The position numbers and the translations under genes are program-made. The notes below the pieces were generated by a model. That model searched no databases, had not been told where the DNA came from, and worked only from the letters and a program-made list of their open reading frames with translations. DNA of 7,307 bases from an uncultured Collinsella sp. (GTDB lineage: Bacteria; Actinomycetota; Coriobacteriia; Coriobacteriales; Coriobacteriaceae), in the NCBI GenBank assembly GCA_902478705.1, contig CABSMB010000052.1, positions 1 to 7,307 of the forward strand, in the 5' to 3' direction. Positions 1 through 6,752 of this stretch are shown here, in pieces (positions within the stretch are counted from its first letter, which is position 1; each line of letters opens with the position of its first letter).

Positions 1-787
1 TCACCAGGAAGATGACTGCGCCCAGAACTGCGGCGGTGCCCACGGTCGCGGGCTCGCCCCAGGGGACGAAGATCGCGCAGAACCAGGCGACGACCAGGAC
101 CTGCTTCATGGACATAGCAAGCTTGGCCATGGCGAGCGACGGGCCGGAAAGCTCGGCGAGCGGACCTTCCTGAAGCTCTTGCTCGGCCTCGGCCTGGTCA
201 AACGGTAGCTTGCCGAGTTCCATGTAGCAAGCAATCGCAAAGGCGATGCCGGCGAGGATCACGGCGACCGGCGCGTCGATGGCACCCGTCATGATGTGCT
301 GGCCCATGGTGGCGATGTCGGTGGAACCGCACACCAGGGCGGCGGCAAACAGCGCCAGCAGCATAGACGGCTCGATGAGCACGCTCATGAGCAGTTCACG
401 GACGCCGCCGATACCGGCGTAGGCGTTGGACGAATCCACACCGCAGAGGGCGAAGAAGAAGCGGGCGAGCGCCAGGCTGTACATGATGGTGATGGCGTCA
501 CCAAAGACCGGGATGGGGCTTTGTGCCGTAAAGAGCGGCAGACCCATCGCGAGCATAAAGGCGACGGCGAAGAACAGCGGCGGCATGATGCGCAGCGCGA
601 AGCTCGCATCCTCGCTCTGGGACTCGGGGCGCGCAAAGAGCTTGGCCAGGTCGCGGTAGTCCTGCATGATGCTGGGGCCGCGACGGTTGTGCATCTTGGC
701 GCGAATCACGCGGCCGAGACCGGAGAAGAACGGCGCGACGGCCATAACGACCACGCCCTGCAGAACGGCAAGTACGATGTTGTTCAT
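1..787 (-). CDS. hyfC: Hydrogenase-4 / formate hydrogenlyase membrane subunit C (HyfC/HycD, NuoH-like), 3' end missing
   Basis: The gene encodes the NuoH-like membrane subunit that anchors the soluble hydrogenase arm of formate hydrogenlyase and belongs to the respiratory-chain subunit 1 family. The reading frame is open for 262 codons from ATG 787 to the left edge, against roughly 315 residues in E. coli HyfC as recalled. Seen: an N-terminal membrane segment, then a basic loop with NRRGPSIMQDYRDLAKLF (residues 34-51), a run of hydrophobic segments including LALARFFFAL (105-114), and the family signature GKLPFDQAEAEQELQEGPLAE (from residue 192), whose acidic residues are the hallmark of NuoH/HycD proteins. 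An AGGAGGGG ribosome binding site sits just upstream of ATG, and the gap after hyfB is only 12 bases, so it is co-transcribed and probably translationally linked. The remaining roughly 50 residues lie outside the window. Family assignment is firm; choosing HyfC over HycD rests on the HyfA/HyfB neighbours. Confidence 0.93.
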   Translation of the reverse strand, partial: MNNIVLAVLQGVVVMAVAPFFSGLGRVIRAKMHNRRGPSIMQDYRDLAKLFARPESQSEDASFALRIMPPLFFAVAFMLAMGLPLFTAQSPIPVFGDAITIMYSLALARFFFALCGVDSSNAYAGIGGVRELLMSVLIEPSMLLALFAAALVCGSTDIATMGQHIMTGAIDAPVAVILAGIAFAIACYMELGKLPFDQAEAEQELQEGPLAELSGPSLAMAKLAMSMKQVLVVAWFCAIFVPWGEPATVGTAAVLGAVIFLV

Positions 788-799
788 GCTCTCCCCTCC

Positions 800-2818
800 T
801 TAACCCATTTGCACGGCGAGCACGAGGAACACCACGAGTGCCGCGACGATGTAGCAGATATAGATGCTGTAGTTGCCGCCCTCGAGCTTGGTCGCGAGGT
901 CGGCGAGCTTCTCGACACCCTTATGGGGGGCATCGACGAGAACCTTGTCAGGCACGGGCTCCACAGCCTCGGCCACACAGGTGAGCTTCTGGAAGAAGTG
1001 CGCGATGGACCAGCAGACGGCCGTGCAGCGGTCGCGCAGCGTGTAGAGCGGCTGCATAAACCAGGACACCTCGGAGGCAAAGGTCGTGGCCACGACGGGC
1101 ATATGCTCGTTGGGAGCATAGCCGCATGCCCACGGCTGGGACTTCTGCACCTTGCCAACGGTCTTGAGCTTGCGATAACCGCAGGCAAGGCCGACAAGCA
1201 CCACGAGCGCAATAGCGATTGCGGGCGTGGAGGTGGCAGCGCCAGAGTACTGGTTCATGAGCTCCATGCCCTCGGCGGCAAACACGCCACCGTACGGATG
1301 CAGCACGGACGCGGCGACATCGACCAGCAGGGGCGCGATCACGGGAGCGCCAATGCCCAGCACGACGCAGATGGCCGCGAGCAGGCCCTGCGCAAACACC
1401 ATGGGGACGGGAACCTCCTTGGCATTGGCCGCGGCCTCGGAGCGGGGCGCGGAGGCAAAGGAGACGCCATAGGCCTTGACGAAGCACGTGACAGCCAGAG
1501 CGCCGGTAATGGCGAGCGCGACGGCAGCGAACACGGCCACAATCATGACGGCCTTGTCGCCCTGCATGGCGGCGTTAAACAGCGACTGGTAGGTAAACCA
1601 CTCGGACACAAAGCCGTTGAAGGGCGGGATGGCCGAGATGGCAAGCGCGCCAATAAGGAAGCAGATGGCCGTTGCCGGCATACGACGGAACAGGCCGCCC
1701 ATCTTCTCCATATTGCGCGTACCCGTGGAGTACAGCAGTGCACCGGCGCCCAAGAACAACTCGCCCTTGAACATCGCGTGGTTAAACGTGTGGTAGAGGG
1801 CGGCCATCAGAGCCAGGACGGCGATGCCGACCGAGTCGAGAGCCATGGCGGCCATGGAGGCGCCGACGCCGAGCAGAATGATGCCGATGTTCTCGACGGA
1901 GTGATAGGCCAGCAGGCGCTTGATGTCATGCTCCTGAAGGGCGAAGGCCACGCCGAGGACCGAAGAGATCGCGCCGAATACCATGACCATAAGGCCCCAC
2001 CAGACCTGAACACCCGAGGCGGAAAGCAGGTCAAGTCCAACCTTCAGAATGCCGAAGATACCGATCTTGATCATGCCACCGGACATGAGGGCCGACACGT
2101 TGGACGGTGCCTCGGGGTGCGCCTTGGGCAGCCAGCCGTGCAGCGGGATGATGCCGGCCTTGGCACCAAAGCCAAAGAAGGCGAGCACGAAGCACACGGA
2201 TGCGACCGCGGGGCTAAACTGCGTAGCGCGGAAATCAGTAAAGGCAAACGAGCCGCCGGCGAAGTTGGTCATGGTGAGGAAGCTCGCCATGATGAGCACA
2301 AAGCCCACGTGCGCGATCACAAAGTAGAGCCAACCGCCGTGGATGGAGTTCTCGTTCTCCTCGATCACGACCAGGAAGTACGAGGTCAGCGACATGAGCT
2401 CAAAGGCGACCAGGAACCAAAACACGTTATCGGCGGTGATGACGAGCATCATGGACGCCACGAAAGTGTTAAAGAAGAAGCCGGCGCGGCCCTTTTTGCC
2501 CGGGTACTCATCAAAGTAGTTGAGACCGTAGATCGAACCGGCAAACGCGAGCACCGAGATGAGCGCCACGAACAGGCCGGACAGCTGATTGAGCAGCAAC
2601 TGGAAATGGGCAAACGGGAAGAAGACGATCGTGTCGATTGACGTGACGTCGCCGAGCACGGCCTGAATGCCGGCCACGAAGGAAAGCACCGCGGCTACGG
2701 CACCGATAAGGCAGCCGGCGGTCTTGGCGGCGTTGTCGGCCTTGATCAGCAGAACCGAGGCGAGCGCACCGATGCACGAGACGGCAAGCGATGCGATAAA
2801 CAGCGTCATGCTATCCAT
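800..2818 (-). CDS. hyfB: Hydrogenase-4 membrane subunit B (HyfB/HycC, Mrp antiporter / NuoL family)
   Basis: The product is a 672-residue polytopic membrane protein, the antiporter-like (NuoL/M/N, MrpA/D) subunit of the hydrogenlyase membrane arm. Its length equals that recalled for E. coli HyfB and exceeds HycC (about 608). Seen: around 14-16 hydrophobic segments; Glu140 in the segment WFLVAFELMSL; Lys220 in FGFGAKAGIIPLHGWLPKAH followed by PEAPSNVSALMSG (about 214-247); HDIKRLLAYHSVENIG (297-312); HTFNHAMFKGELFLGAGAL (343-361); and Glu406 in NGFVSEW. These Glu/Lys/His positions form the proton-path signature in this superfamily. A hydrophilic stretch (about 560-640) precedes a last C-terminal membrane segment, a layout like HyfB. 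The ATG at 2818 overlaps the hyfA stop by 8 bases (ATGGATAG), with GGGAGC as ribosome binding site, which implies translational coupling. A second ATG three codons on is possible. Ion translocation is inferred from the family, not shown here. Confidence 0.95.
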   Translation of the reverse strand: MDSMTLFIASLAVSCIGALASVLLIKADNAAKTAGCLIGAVAAVLSFVAGIQAVLGDVTSIDTIVFFPFAHFQLLLNQLSGLFVALISVLAFAGSIYGLNYFDEYPGKKGRAGFFFNTFVASMMLVITADNVFWFLVAFELMSLTSYFLVVIEENENSIHGGWLYFVIAHVGFVLIMASFLTMTNFAGGSFAFTDFRATQFSPAVASVCFVLAFFGFGAKAGIIPLHGWLPKAHPEAPSNVSALMSGGMIKIGIFGILKVGLDLLSASGVQVWWGLMVMVFGAISSVLGVAFALQEHDIKRLLAYHSVENIGIILLGVGASMAAMALDSVGIAVLALMAALYHTFNHAMFKGELFLGAGALLYSTGTRNMEKMGGLFRRMPATAICFLIGALAISAIPPFNGFVSEWFTYQSLFNAAMQGDKAVMIVAVFAAVALAITGALAVTCFVKAYGVSFASAPRSEAAANAKEVPVPMVFAQGLLAAICVVLGIGAPVIAPLLVDVAASVLHPYGGVFAAEGMELMNQYSGAATSTPAIAIALVVLVGLACGYRKLKTVGKVQKSQPWACGYAPNEHMPVVATTFASEVSWFMQPLYTLRDRCTAVCWSIAHFFQKLTCVAEAVEPVPDKVLVDAPHKGVEKLADLATKLEGGNYSIYICYIVAALVVFLVLAVQMG

Positions 2819-3428
2819 TGTTTACGCTCCCTTCTGCTTTCTCGGACAGGCCCTGGGCCACAGCGGTAACGTCGACGGCCGGACCGTTTTCAATCGAGCG
2901 CAGGCGCTTGGCCTCGTCGAGCTCGCGATCGGCCGCGCCGCCCATGACGGTCAGCGCCTTGGTGGGGCACGCCGCCACACAATGCGGGCCGTCCGGATCG
3001 AAGGCGCACAGGTCGCACTTCACAGCGCAGGTGTACTGGCCAGGAGCCCACGTAAGCAGGCTGCTCAGGGACTTAGGATACGAAGGTGTCGGATCGCACA
3101 TGCCTGCGACGCCGGCGATGGACGTGCCTTCGGGATGGATGGCACCGAAGGGGCACGCGATGGCGCACAGCCTGCACCCGATGCACTCCTGCTCCTTGAC
3201 GTGGATGCGGTCGCCATCGTGCTCGATGGCGTTCACCGGGCAGACCTCGGCGCAGGGGGCACCCTCGCAATGGTGGCAGGCAAGGGCGGCCGAAATGCCG
3301 CCGGTCTTCACGAGCGCCAGACGCGGCGTGTCCTGAAGACCCTGCATCCGGTGGGCGTCGGCACAGGCGGACTGGCATGTTCCGCAGCCGATGCACCTCT
3401 CCGGGTTGATGTCGATGAAGCGGTTCAT
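2811..3428 (-). CDS. hyfA: Four-cluster ferredoxin-like electron-transfer subunit (HyfA/HycB type)
   Basis: The 205-residue cytoplasmic iron-sulfur protein is the likely link between formate dehydrogenase and the hydrogenase. Its length equals that recalled for E. coli HyfA. Seen: 16 cysteines in four groups at 12/15/18/22, 51/54/59/63, 82/85/88/92 and 138/141/150/154, the pattern for four [4Fe-4S] clusters, plus two extra cysteines (111, 134) in the insert before the last group. The N-terminal MNRF, the LQDTPRLALVKT stretch (31-42) and CHHCEGAPC (51-59) match HyfA more closely than HycB. ATG 3428 is preferred because AAAGGAAG lies at proper spacing; an in-frame GTG two codons upstream (3434) lies inside that spacing. 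The gene starts 78 bases after the fdhF stop, beyond a strong hairpin, and its last codons overlap the hyfB start. Its position directly after fdhF and before hyfBC supports the electron-relay role. Confidence 0.92.
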   Translation of the reverse strand: MNRFIDINPERCIGCGTCQSACADAHRMQGLQDTPRLALVKTGGISAALACHHCEGAPCAEVCPVNAIEHDGDRIHVKEQECIGCRLCAIACPFGAIHPEGTSIAGVAGMCDPTPSYPKSLSSLLTWAPGQYTCAVKCDLCAFDPDGPHCVAACPTKALTVMGGAADRELDEAKRLRSIENGPAVDVTAVAQGLSEKAEGSVNNG

Positions 3429-3450
3429 CCCCACTTCCTTTCAAAATAAC

Positions 3451-3485
3451 GGGCCGGGCTCCCGAACGTACGGGACGCCCGGCCC
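3451..3485 (-). terminator. Strong GC hairpin between fdhF and hyfA, possible partial terminator or attenuator
   Basis: The arms GGGCCGGGC (3451-3459) and GCCCGGCCC (3477-3485) pair perfectly. They continue with TCCCG (3460-3464) against CGGGA (3471-3475), with one bulged base at 3476 and a six-base loop (3465-3470). In the direction of operon transcription the stem is followed by GTTATTTTG, an imperfect U tract. This resembles an intrinsic terminator of incomplete strength or an mRNA-processing/stabilising hairpin. Transcription must read through at least partly, because hyfABC follow immediately. On the plus strand the stem is followed by A residues, so it would not terminate in that direction. 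Confidence 0.6.
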
Positions 3486-3506
3486 AAAAAGCCAACGAGA
3501 ACGGGA

Positions 3507-5729
3507 CTACACGATTTGGTTCACATGCGTCTCGTCGTCGAACTTGGCGGCACCAGGCTCAACGTCCTGGGGAGCGGCGGCGTCGACCAGAGCCTGCTTG
3601 AGCTCGGTGTACTGACGCTCGACCTCGCCCTCGGCCCAAACCTGGTCGGCGATTGGATCGACCTGGCAGGCGGAGAACTTGTCCTCGGGCGTGTGCGAGA
3701 CCGGGTCGACCTTGTGCATGGTCAGCTCGTTGCACTTGCCGATCCACCACTGGTAGGTCATGTAGACCGTGCCCTTGTTGATGCGGTCGCTCACGTCGGC
3801 GCGGCTGTATACCTGGCCGCGGCGGCTGTGAATCGAGACGATGTCGCCGTTCTTGATGCCGCGCGCCTCGGCGTCCGCGGGATTCATGCGGACAAAGCCG
3901 GGCTCGTCGGCGAGCAGCGCCAACGTCTTGCAGTTGCCGGTCATGGAACGGCAGCTGTAGTGGCCGACCTCGCGGACGGTGCACAGGATGAGCGGGTACT
4001 CATCGTCGGGAAGCTCGGAGGGCGCCTCCCAATCGTGCGCCATCAGGTTGGCGCGGCCGTCCTTGGTGGTGAACTTGCCGCCTGCGAACATGTCGGCCGT
4101 ACCGTGGTCGTTCACGTCGGTGGACTTGACGGGCCACTGGGCGTAACCGCCCTCGGGGGCCATCTTCTCGTAGGTGGCGCCCACAAAGTTGGGACACAGG
4201 CTAATGCACTCGTTCCAGATCTGCTCGGTGTTGTCGTAGTGCATGGGGTAGCCCATGCGCGTGGACAGGTCCGCGAAGATCTCCCAGTCGTGACGGCACT
4301 CGCCCTTGGGCGGAACGGCCGCGTCAAAGTGCTGGAAGCTACGGTCAGAGGCAGTAAAGACACCCTCGTGCTCGCCCCAAGAGGTGGCGGGCAGGATGAC
4401 GTCGGCGAGCATGGTCGTCTGCGTCATAAAGATGTCCTGGCAAATGAACAGATCCAGCTCGGAGAGCGTCTTGCGCATACCGGCCGAATCGGGCTCGGTC
4501 TGCACCGGGTCCTCGCCGTAGTTGTAGAAGCAGTGCACCTTGCCCTCGTCGACCAGGTGACCCAGGTCGGTGAGCTTGTAGCCCTCCTCCAAGGGGAGCT
4601 TTTCCTCGGGCACGCCCCAAGCCTTGGCAAACTTGGCGCGCGCGGCGGGGTCGGTGACTTTTTGGTAGCCAGGGTACAGGTTGGGCAGCATGCCCATATC
4701 GCAGGAGCCCTGGACGTTGTTCTGGCCACGCACGGGCGCGAGACCGGAATTGGGTTTGCCGATCTGGCCGGCAACGCAGGCGATGGAGGCGATGGTGTGC
4801 ACCGTCTTCAGGTTCTGCTTCTGCTGACACACGCCCATGCCCCAGCCAATGATGGCAGAGGGCTTCGCCGTGGCGTACATCTCGGCAGCTTGGTGGATCA
4901 ACGCGGGCTCGACACCCGTGATGTCCTGTACGGATTCGGGAGTGTAGTTCTTGATGGTCTCCCACCACTCGTCAAAGCCGTTCGTATGCTCGGCGACGAA
5001 TTCCTTGTCGTAGAGGCCATCGTTGACCAGACAGTTGGCAAAGGCGTTGAGGAACGCGACGTTGCAACCGTTCTTGATCGGAAGGTAGATATCGGCGATA
5101 CGCGCAGTTTCGATATGGCGCGGGTCGGCGACAATGATCTTGCAACCCTTTTCTTTGGCTCGCACGATACGCCTTGCGACGATGGGGTGCGAATCGGCAG
5201 GGTTATAGCCGAAGAGGAAAATGCAGCCCGCATCCTCCATACCGGGGATGGAGCATGACATGCAACCTGAACCAACCGTGTCCATCAGACCGAGGACAGT
5301 AGGGCCGTGTCAAGTACGGGCGCAGTTGTCCACGCTGTGGGTGCCGATGCACGCACGCGTAAACTTCTGCATGACGTAGTTCGCCTCATTGCCGCCGCCT
5401 CGCGAAGAGCCGGTGGTCATGACAGCGTTAGGACCATATTCGTCAATTATGGCCTGCATCTTAGATGCGGTGAAATCCAGTGCCTCGTCCCAGCTTACGC
5501 GCTCAAGATCCGCGCCCTTGGTGCGACGGATCATCGGGTGCAGTACGCGAGGAGTCAAGATCTTGGTGTCGTTGATGAAGTCGTAGCCGCTCATACCCTT
5601 AAGGCACAGCTCGCCCTGATTGGTGATGCCGTCGAGCGGTTCGGTACCCACGACCTGGCCGTTTTGGACCAAGAGGTTAAACTGGCAACCGGCACCGCAG
5701 TACGGGCAGATCACTTTATGCTTCTCCAT
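3507..5729 (-). CDS. fdhF: Formate dehydrogenase H, selenocysteine-containing catalytic subunit (in-frame TGA read as Sec140)
   Basis: This molybdopterin (bis-MGD) enzyme oxidises formate to CO2 and feeds electrons to the hydrogenlyase. The 740-residue protein spans an in-frame TGA (5312-5310) at codon 140, in the context NCART-Sec-HGPTV; E. coli FdhF has NCCARV-Sec140-HGPSV. Seen: N-terminal [4Fe-4S] ligands Cys8, Cys11, Cys15 and Cys42 with Lys44, the same numbering as recalled for E. coli; His141 next to Sec; FGYNPADSHPI (from residue 172); VRGQNNVQG with Arg near 334, equivalent to the essential Arg333; TSWGEHEGVFT; and the C-terminal cofactor-binding domain with TVREVGHYSCRSMTGN and YMTYQWWIG. 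ATG 5729 is chosen because an AGGAGGG site lies five bases upstream and the N-terminus then matches the family; an upstream in-frame extension to 5837 is not supported. The C-terminus is about 25 residues longer than in E. coli (715). Expression requires SelA-D, absent from this window. Product assignment is very secure. Confidence 0.96.
5279..5312 (-). promoter_or_regulatory. Selenocysteine codon and SECIS-like hairpin in fdhF
   Basis: On the minus strand the TGA (5312-5310) is followed after 18 bases by GGTCT (5291-5287), the loop sequence recognised by SelB in E. coli fdhF; the spacing also matches the E. coli gene as recalled. The loop is closed by UC/GA and then UGUCC (5298-5294) against GGACA (5283-5279), seven pairs in all. 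One unpaired U (5284) sits on the 3' arm, whereas the E. coli element has its bulged U on the 5' arm. Together with the uninterrupted homology on both sides, this supports UGA decoding as selenocysteine rather than termination. Confidence 0.9.
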
Positions 5730-5752
5730 GACACCCTCCTTCCTTTTTCTGC

Positions 5753-5768
5753 TACCGATTAATCGGTA
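5753..5768. promoter_or_regulatory. Perfect 16-bp palindrome upstream of fdhF
   Basis: TACCGATTAATCGGTA is a perfect palindrome in the 76-base gap between hydN and fdhF, starting 23 bases upstream of the fdhF start codon. Neither strand shows a U tract beside it, so it is not an intrinsic terminator. With no unpaired loop bases, it is better suited to binding a dimeric protein than to forming an RNA hairpin. A binding site for a regulator, or part of an internal promoter for fdhF, is an inference. No known operator was recognised. Confidence 0.4.
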
Positions 5769-5805
5769 CGTATTTGACAATCGTTGGGCCTGTATGGCCG
5801 CCCGC

Positions 5806-6324
5806 TTACGCCTCGTTTTCGATGGTGGCTCGGGCACGCTCGGCGGTCAGTTCCGCCAGACGCTCCTCGTCTACCAAGGTGAGACCCTTGGTCGGGCACG
5901 CCTCGGCACACGCCGGACCGCCGGGACGGTCCACGCACAGGTCGCACTTGAGCACGAAGCTCTTGGTCTGCGAACCCACGCGCACGTCGCCCATCAAGAC
6001 GGGGACCTGCGTGGTCGCCACGCTCACGGCGCCAAAGGGACAGGCCATGACGCAGCTCTTGCAACCGATACAGTTGTCCTCGTTAACGCCGATACGATGG
6101 TTCTTTGGATCAAAGAACAAGGCGCCCGTGGGGCAGGCCTTGGCGCACGGGGCATCCTCGCAGTGATGGCAAGCCACCGGTGCGGAGATCTCGTAGGTGC
6201 GCGTCACGCGCAGGCGCGGCGCGGCGATGTTGCCGGGAATATCGTGTGCCTCGATACACGCCGCCATGCAGGTTTGACACCCAATGCAGCGCGAGGAATC
6301 GGCTACGACTCGTTTATTGCCCAT
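5806..6324 (-). CDS. hydN: HydN-like four-cluster ferredoxin, formate dehydrogenase electron-transfer protein
   Basis: The 172-residue iron-sulfur protein is close to the roughly 175 residues of E. coli HydN, which is implicated in electron transfer from FdhF and is encoded apart from the hyf genes in E. coli. Seen: 16 cysteines at 13/16/19/23, 52/55/60/64, 85/88/91/95 and 127/130/139/143, giving four [4Fe-4S] clusters and no other cysteines. CHHCEDAPC (52-60), CIGCKSC (85-91) and ACPFGAV (94-100) are typical of the HydN/HycB/DmsB-like family. No signal peptide or membrane segment is visible, so it should be cytoplasmic. ATG 6324 is preferred for its match to the HydN N-terminus and the AGGAGGGAG stretch upstream. 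An in-frame GTG at 6333 sits too close to that site, and the open frame to 6498 lacks homology. It is the first gene of the operon seen here. A generic label of 4Fe-4S dicluster-domain protein would also fit. Confidence 0.88.
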   Translation of the reverse strand: MGNKRVVADSSRCIGCQTCMAACIEAHDIPGNIAAPRLRVTRTYEISAPVACHHCEDAPCAKACPTGALFFDPKNHRIGVNEDNCIGCKSCVMACPFGAVSVATTQVPVLMGDVRVGSQTKSFVLKCDLCVDRPGGPACAEACPTKGLTLVDEERLAELTAERARATIENEA

Positions 6325-6475
6325 GTTGTTCACTCCCTCCTGAATCCCATGCCGGAGAGACCCTGTCGACGTTGCCCCAAGCCGCCCGTGGCCTGGCGTC
6401 GGCGTATCGAATGCATGCGGCGAAACAGGCACTCGGTAGAATTTCTCCAACGGTATACAGGTTGAATATACGCAG

Positions 6476-6527
6476 TTGCAGGGGGCAAACTTGAGCATAG
6501 GCCCTGCAATACGGGTGTATTGCAGGG
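6476..6527 (-). promoter_or_regulatory. Leader region with two mutually exclusive hairpins upstream of hydN
   Basis: CCCTGCAATAC (6502-6512) and GTATTGCAGGG (6517-6527) form a perfect 11-bp stem with a four-base loop. The core CCCTGCAA (6502-6509) is equally complementary to a second TTGCAGGG copy at 6476-6483, so the middle segment can pair with only one partner at a time. On the plus strand the 11-bp stem is followed by GGTTTTGG, a poor U tract, and no plus-strand gene ends there. In a hydN leader transcript the arrangement resembles a switchable attenuator, but the transcription start is not known. Confidence 0.4.
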
Positions 6528-6642
6528 GTTTTGGCAGGTTGGAATTATTCTCTAGAAGCTATAAAGGTGAGTGTATTACATGCGTACGCCCAAGAAAGAT
6601 TTCACGTTCATTTCTGAAGGATGTAGTACGTTTGTAATATCG

Positions 6643-6671
6643 TTTACACTCAATTACTCTAGTGCAATAAA
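6643..6671 (+). promoter_or_regulatory. Candidate sigma-70-type promoter for the relB-like/PIN pair
   Basis: TTTACA (6643-6648, five of six matches to TTGACA) is separated by 17 bases from AATAAA (6666-6671, four of six matches to TATAAT). Initiation would fall near 6678, about 75 bases before the antitoxin start codon and just before the inverted repeat at 6686-6705. Both position and spacing are reasonable, but AT-rich sequence yields such matches by chance. Confidence 0.4.
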
Positions 6672-6685
6672 GTAGTGGTTGTAAG

Positions 6686-6705
6686 ATTGGCTATTATTAG
6701 CCAAT
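6686..6705. promoter_or_regulatory. 20-bp inverted repeat, probable operator of the toxin-antitoxin pair
   Basis: ATTGGCTA (6686-6693) and TAGCCAAT (6698-6705) are perfect inverted repeats separated by TTAT. The site lies 47 bases upstream of the antitoxin start and just downstream of the candidate promoter. RelB-family antitoxins generally bind palindromes in their own promoter to autoregulate, which makes this the best operator candidate. No U tract follows in either direction, so it is not a terminator. Confidence 0.5.
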
Positions 6706-6752
6706 GCTGTATTTGACTATTCAAATTGCACGCTCATTAAGGGAGGCCAGTG

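Larger units (their letters stand above)
6325..6752. other. Divergent intergenic region between the formate hydrogenlyase operon and the relB-like gene
   Basis: No gene is convincing in these 428 bases. The half nearest hydN is GC-rich; about 6540-6745 is clearly AT-rich, as expected for a promoter region. It contains a leader hairpin (6502-6527), a candidate promoter and operator for the plus-strand genes, and an imperfect dyad CAAC-GTATAC-GTTG (6448-6464). On the minus strand TATATT (complement of 6465-6470) could be a -10 box for the hydN operon, but no acceptable -35 accompanies it. The hydN promoter is therefore left unassigned, although it must lie in or near this region. Confidence 0.6.

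Noticed and set aside
296..2641. A 781-codon open frame on the plus strand, antisense to hyfB and hyfC
   Set aside because: It mirrors the strongly conserved minus-strand hyfB/hyfC genes. Its translation is a low-complexity mix rich in His, Gly, Arg, Asp and Glu with no domain, as expected from antisense reading of GC-biased codons.
2667..3449. Plus-strand open frame of 260 codons, antisense to hyfA
   Set aside because: It is a shadow of the cysteine-patterned hyfA gene with no family resemblance.
3516..5258. A 580-codon open frame on the plus strand, antisense to fdhF
   Set aside because: The complementary strand encodes FdhF with motif-level identity throughout. The antisense product has no recognisable motif and no credible ribosome binding site context.
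5310..5837. A separate 175-residue protein truncated at TGA, with an N-terminal extension to 5837
   Set aside because: The TGA is the selenocysteine codon, and homology continues directly after it. The extension beyond 5729 overlaps the end of hydN, lacks homology and lies upstream of the strong ribosome binding site.
6325..6498. Extension of the hydN frame upstream to an ATG at 6498
   Set aside because: The extra 58 residues have no family match and cover the leader hairpin region. ATG 6324 gives the expected HydN N-terminus and length.
6502..6530. Plus-strand intrinsic terminator (11-bp stem followed by GGTTTTGG)
   Set aside because: No plus-strand gene ends here and the U tract is short and interrupted, so it was treated as a leader structure of the minus-strand operon instead.
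6479..6540. Sigma-54-type -24/-12 promoter for the formate operon, as in E. coli fdhF and hyc
   Set aside because: No GG and GC pair at the required spacing was found on the minus strand, and the suspected actinobacterial host would be expected to lack sigma-54.
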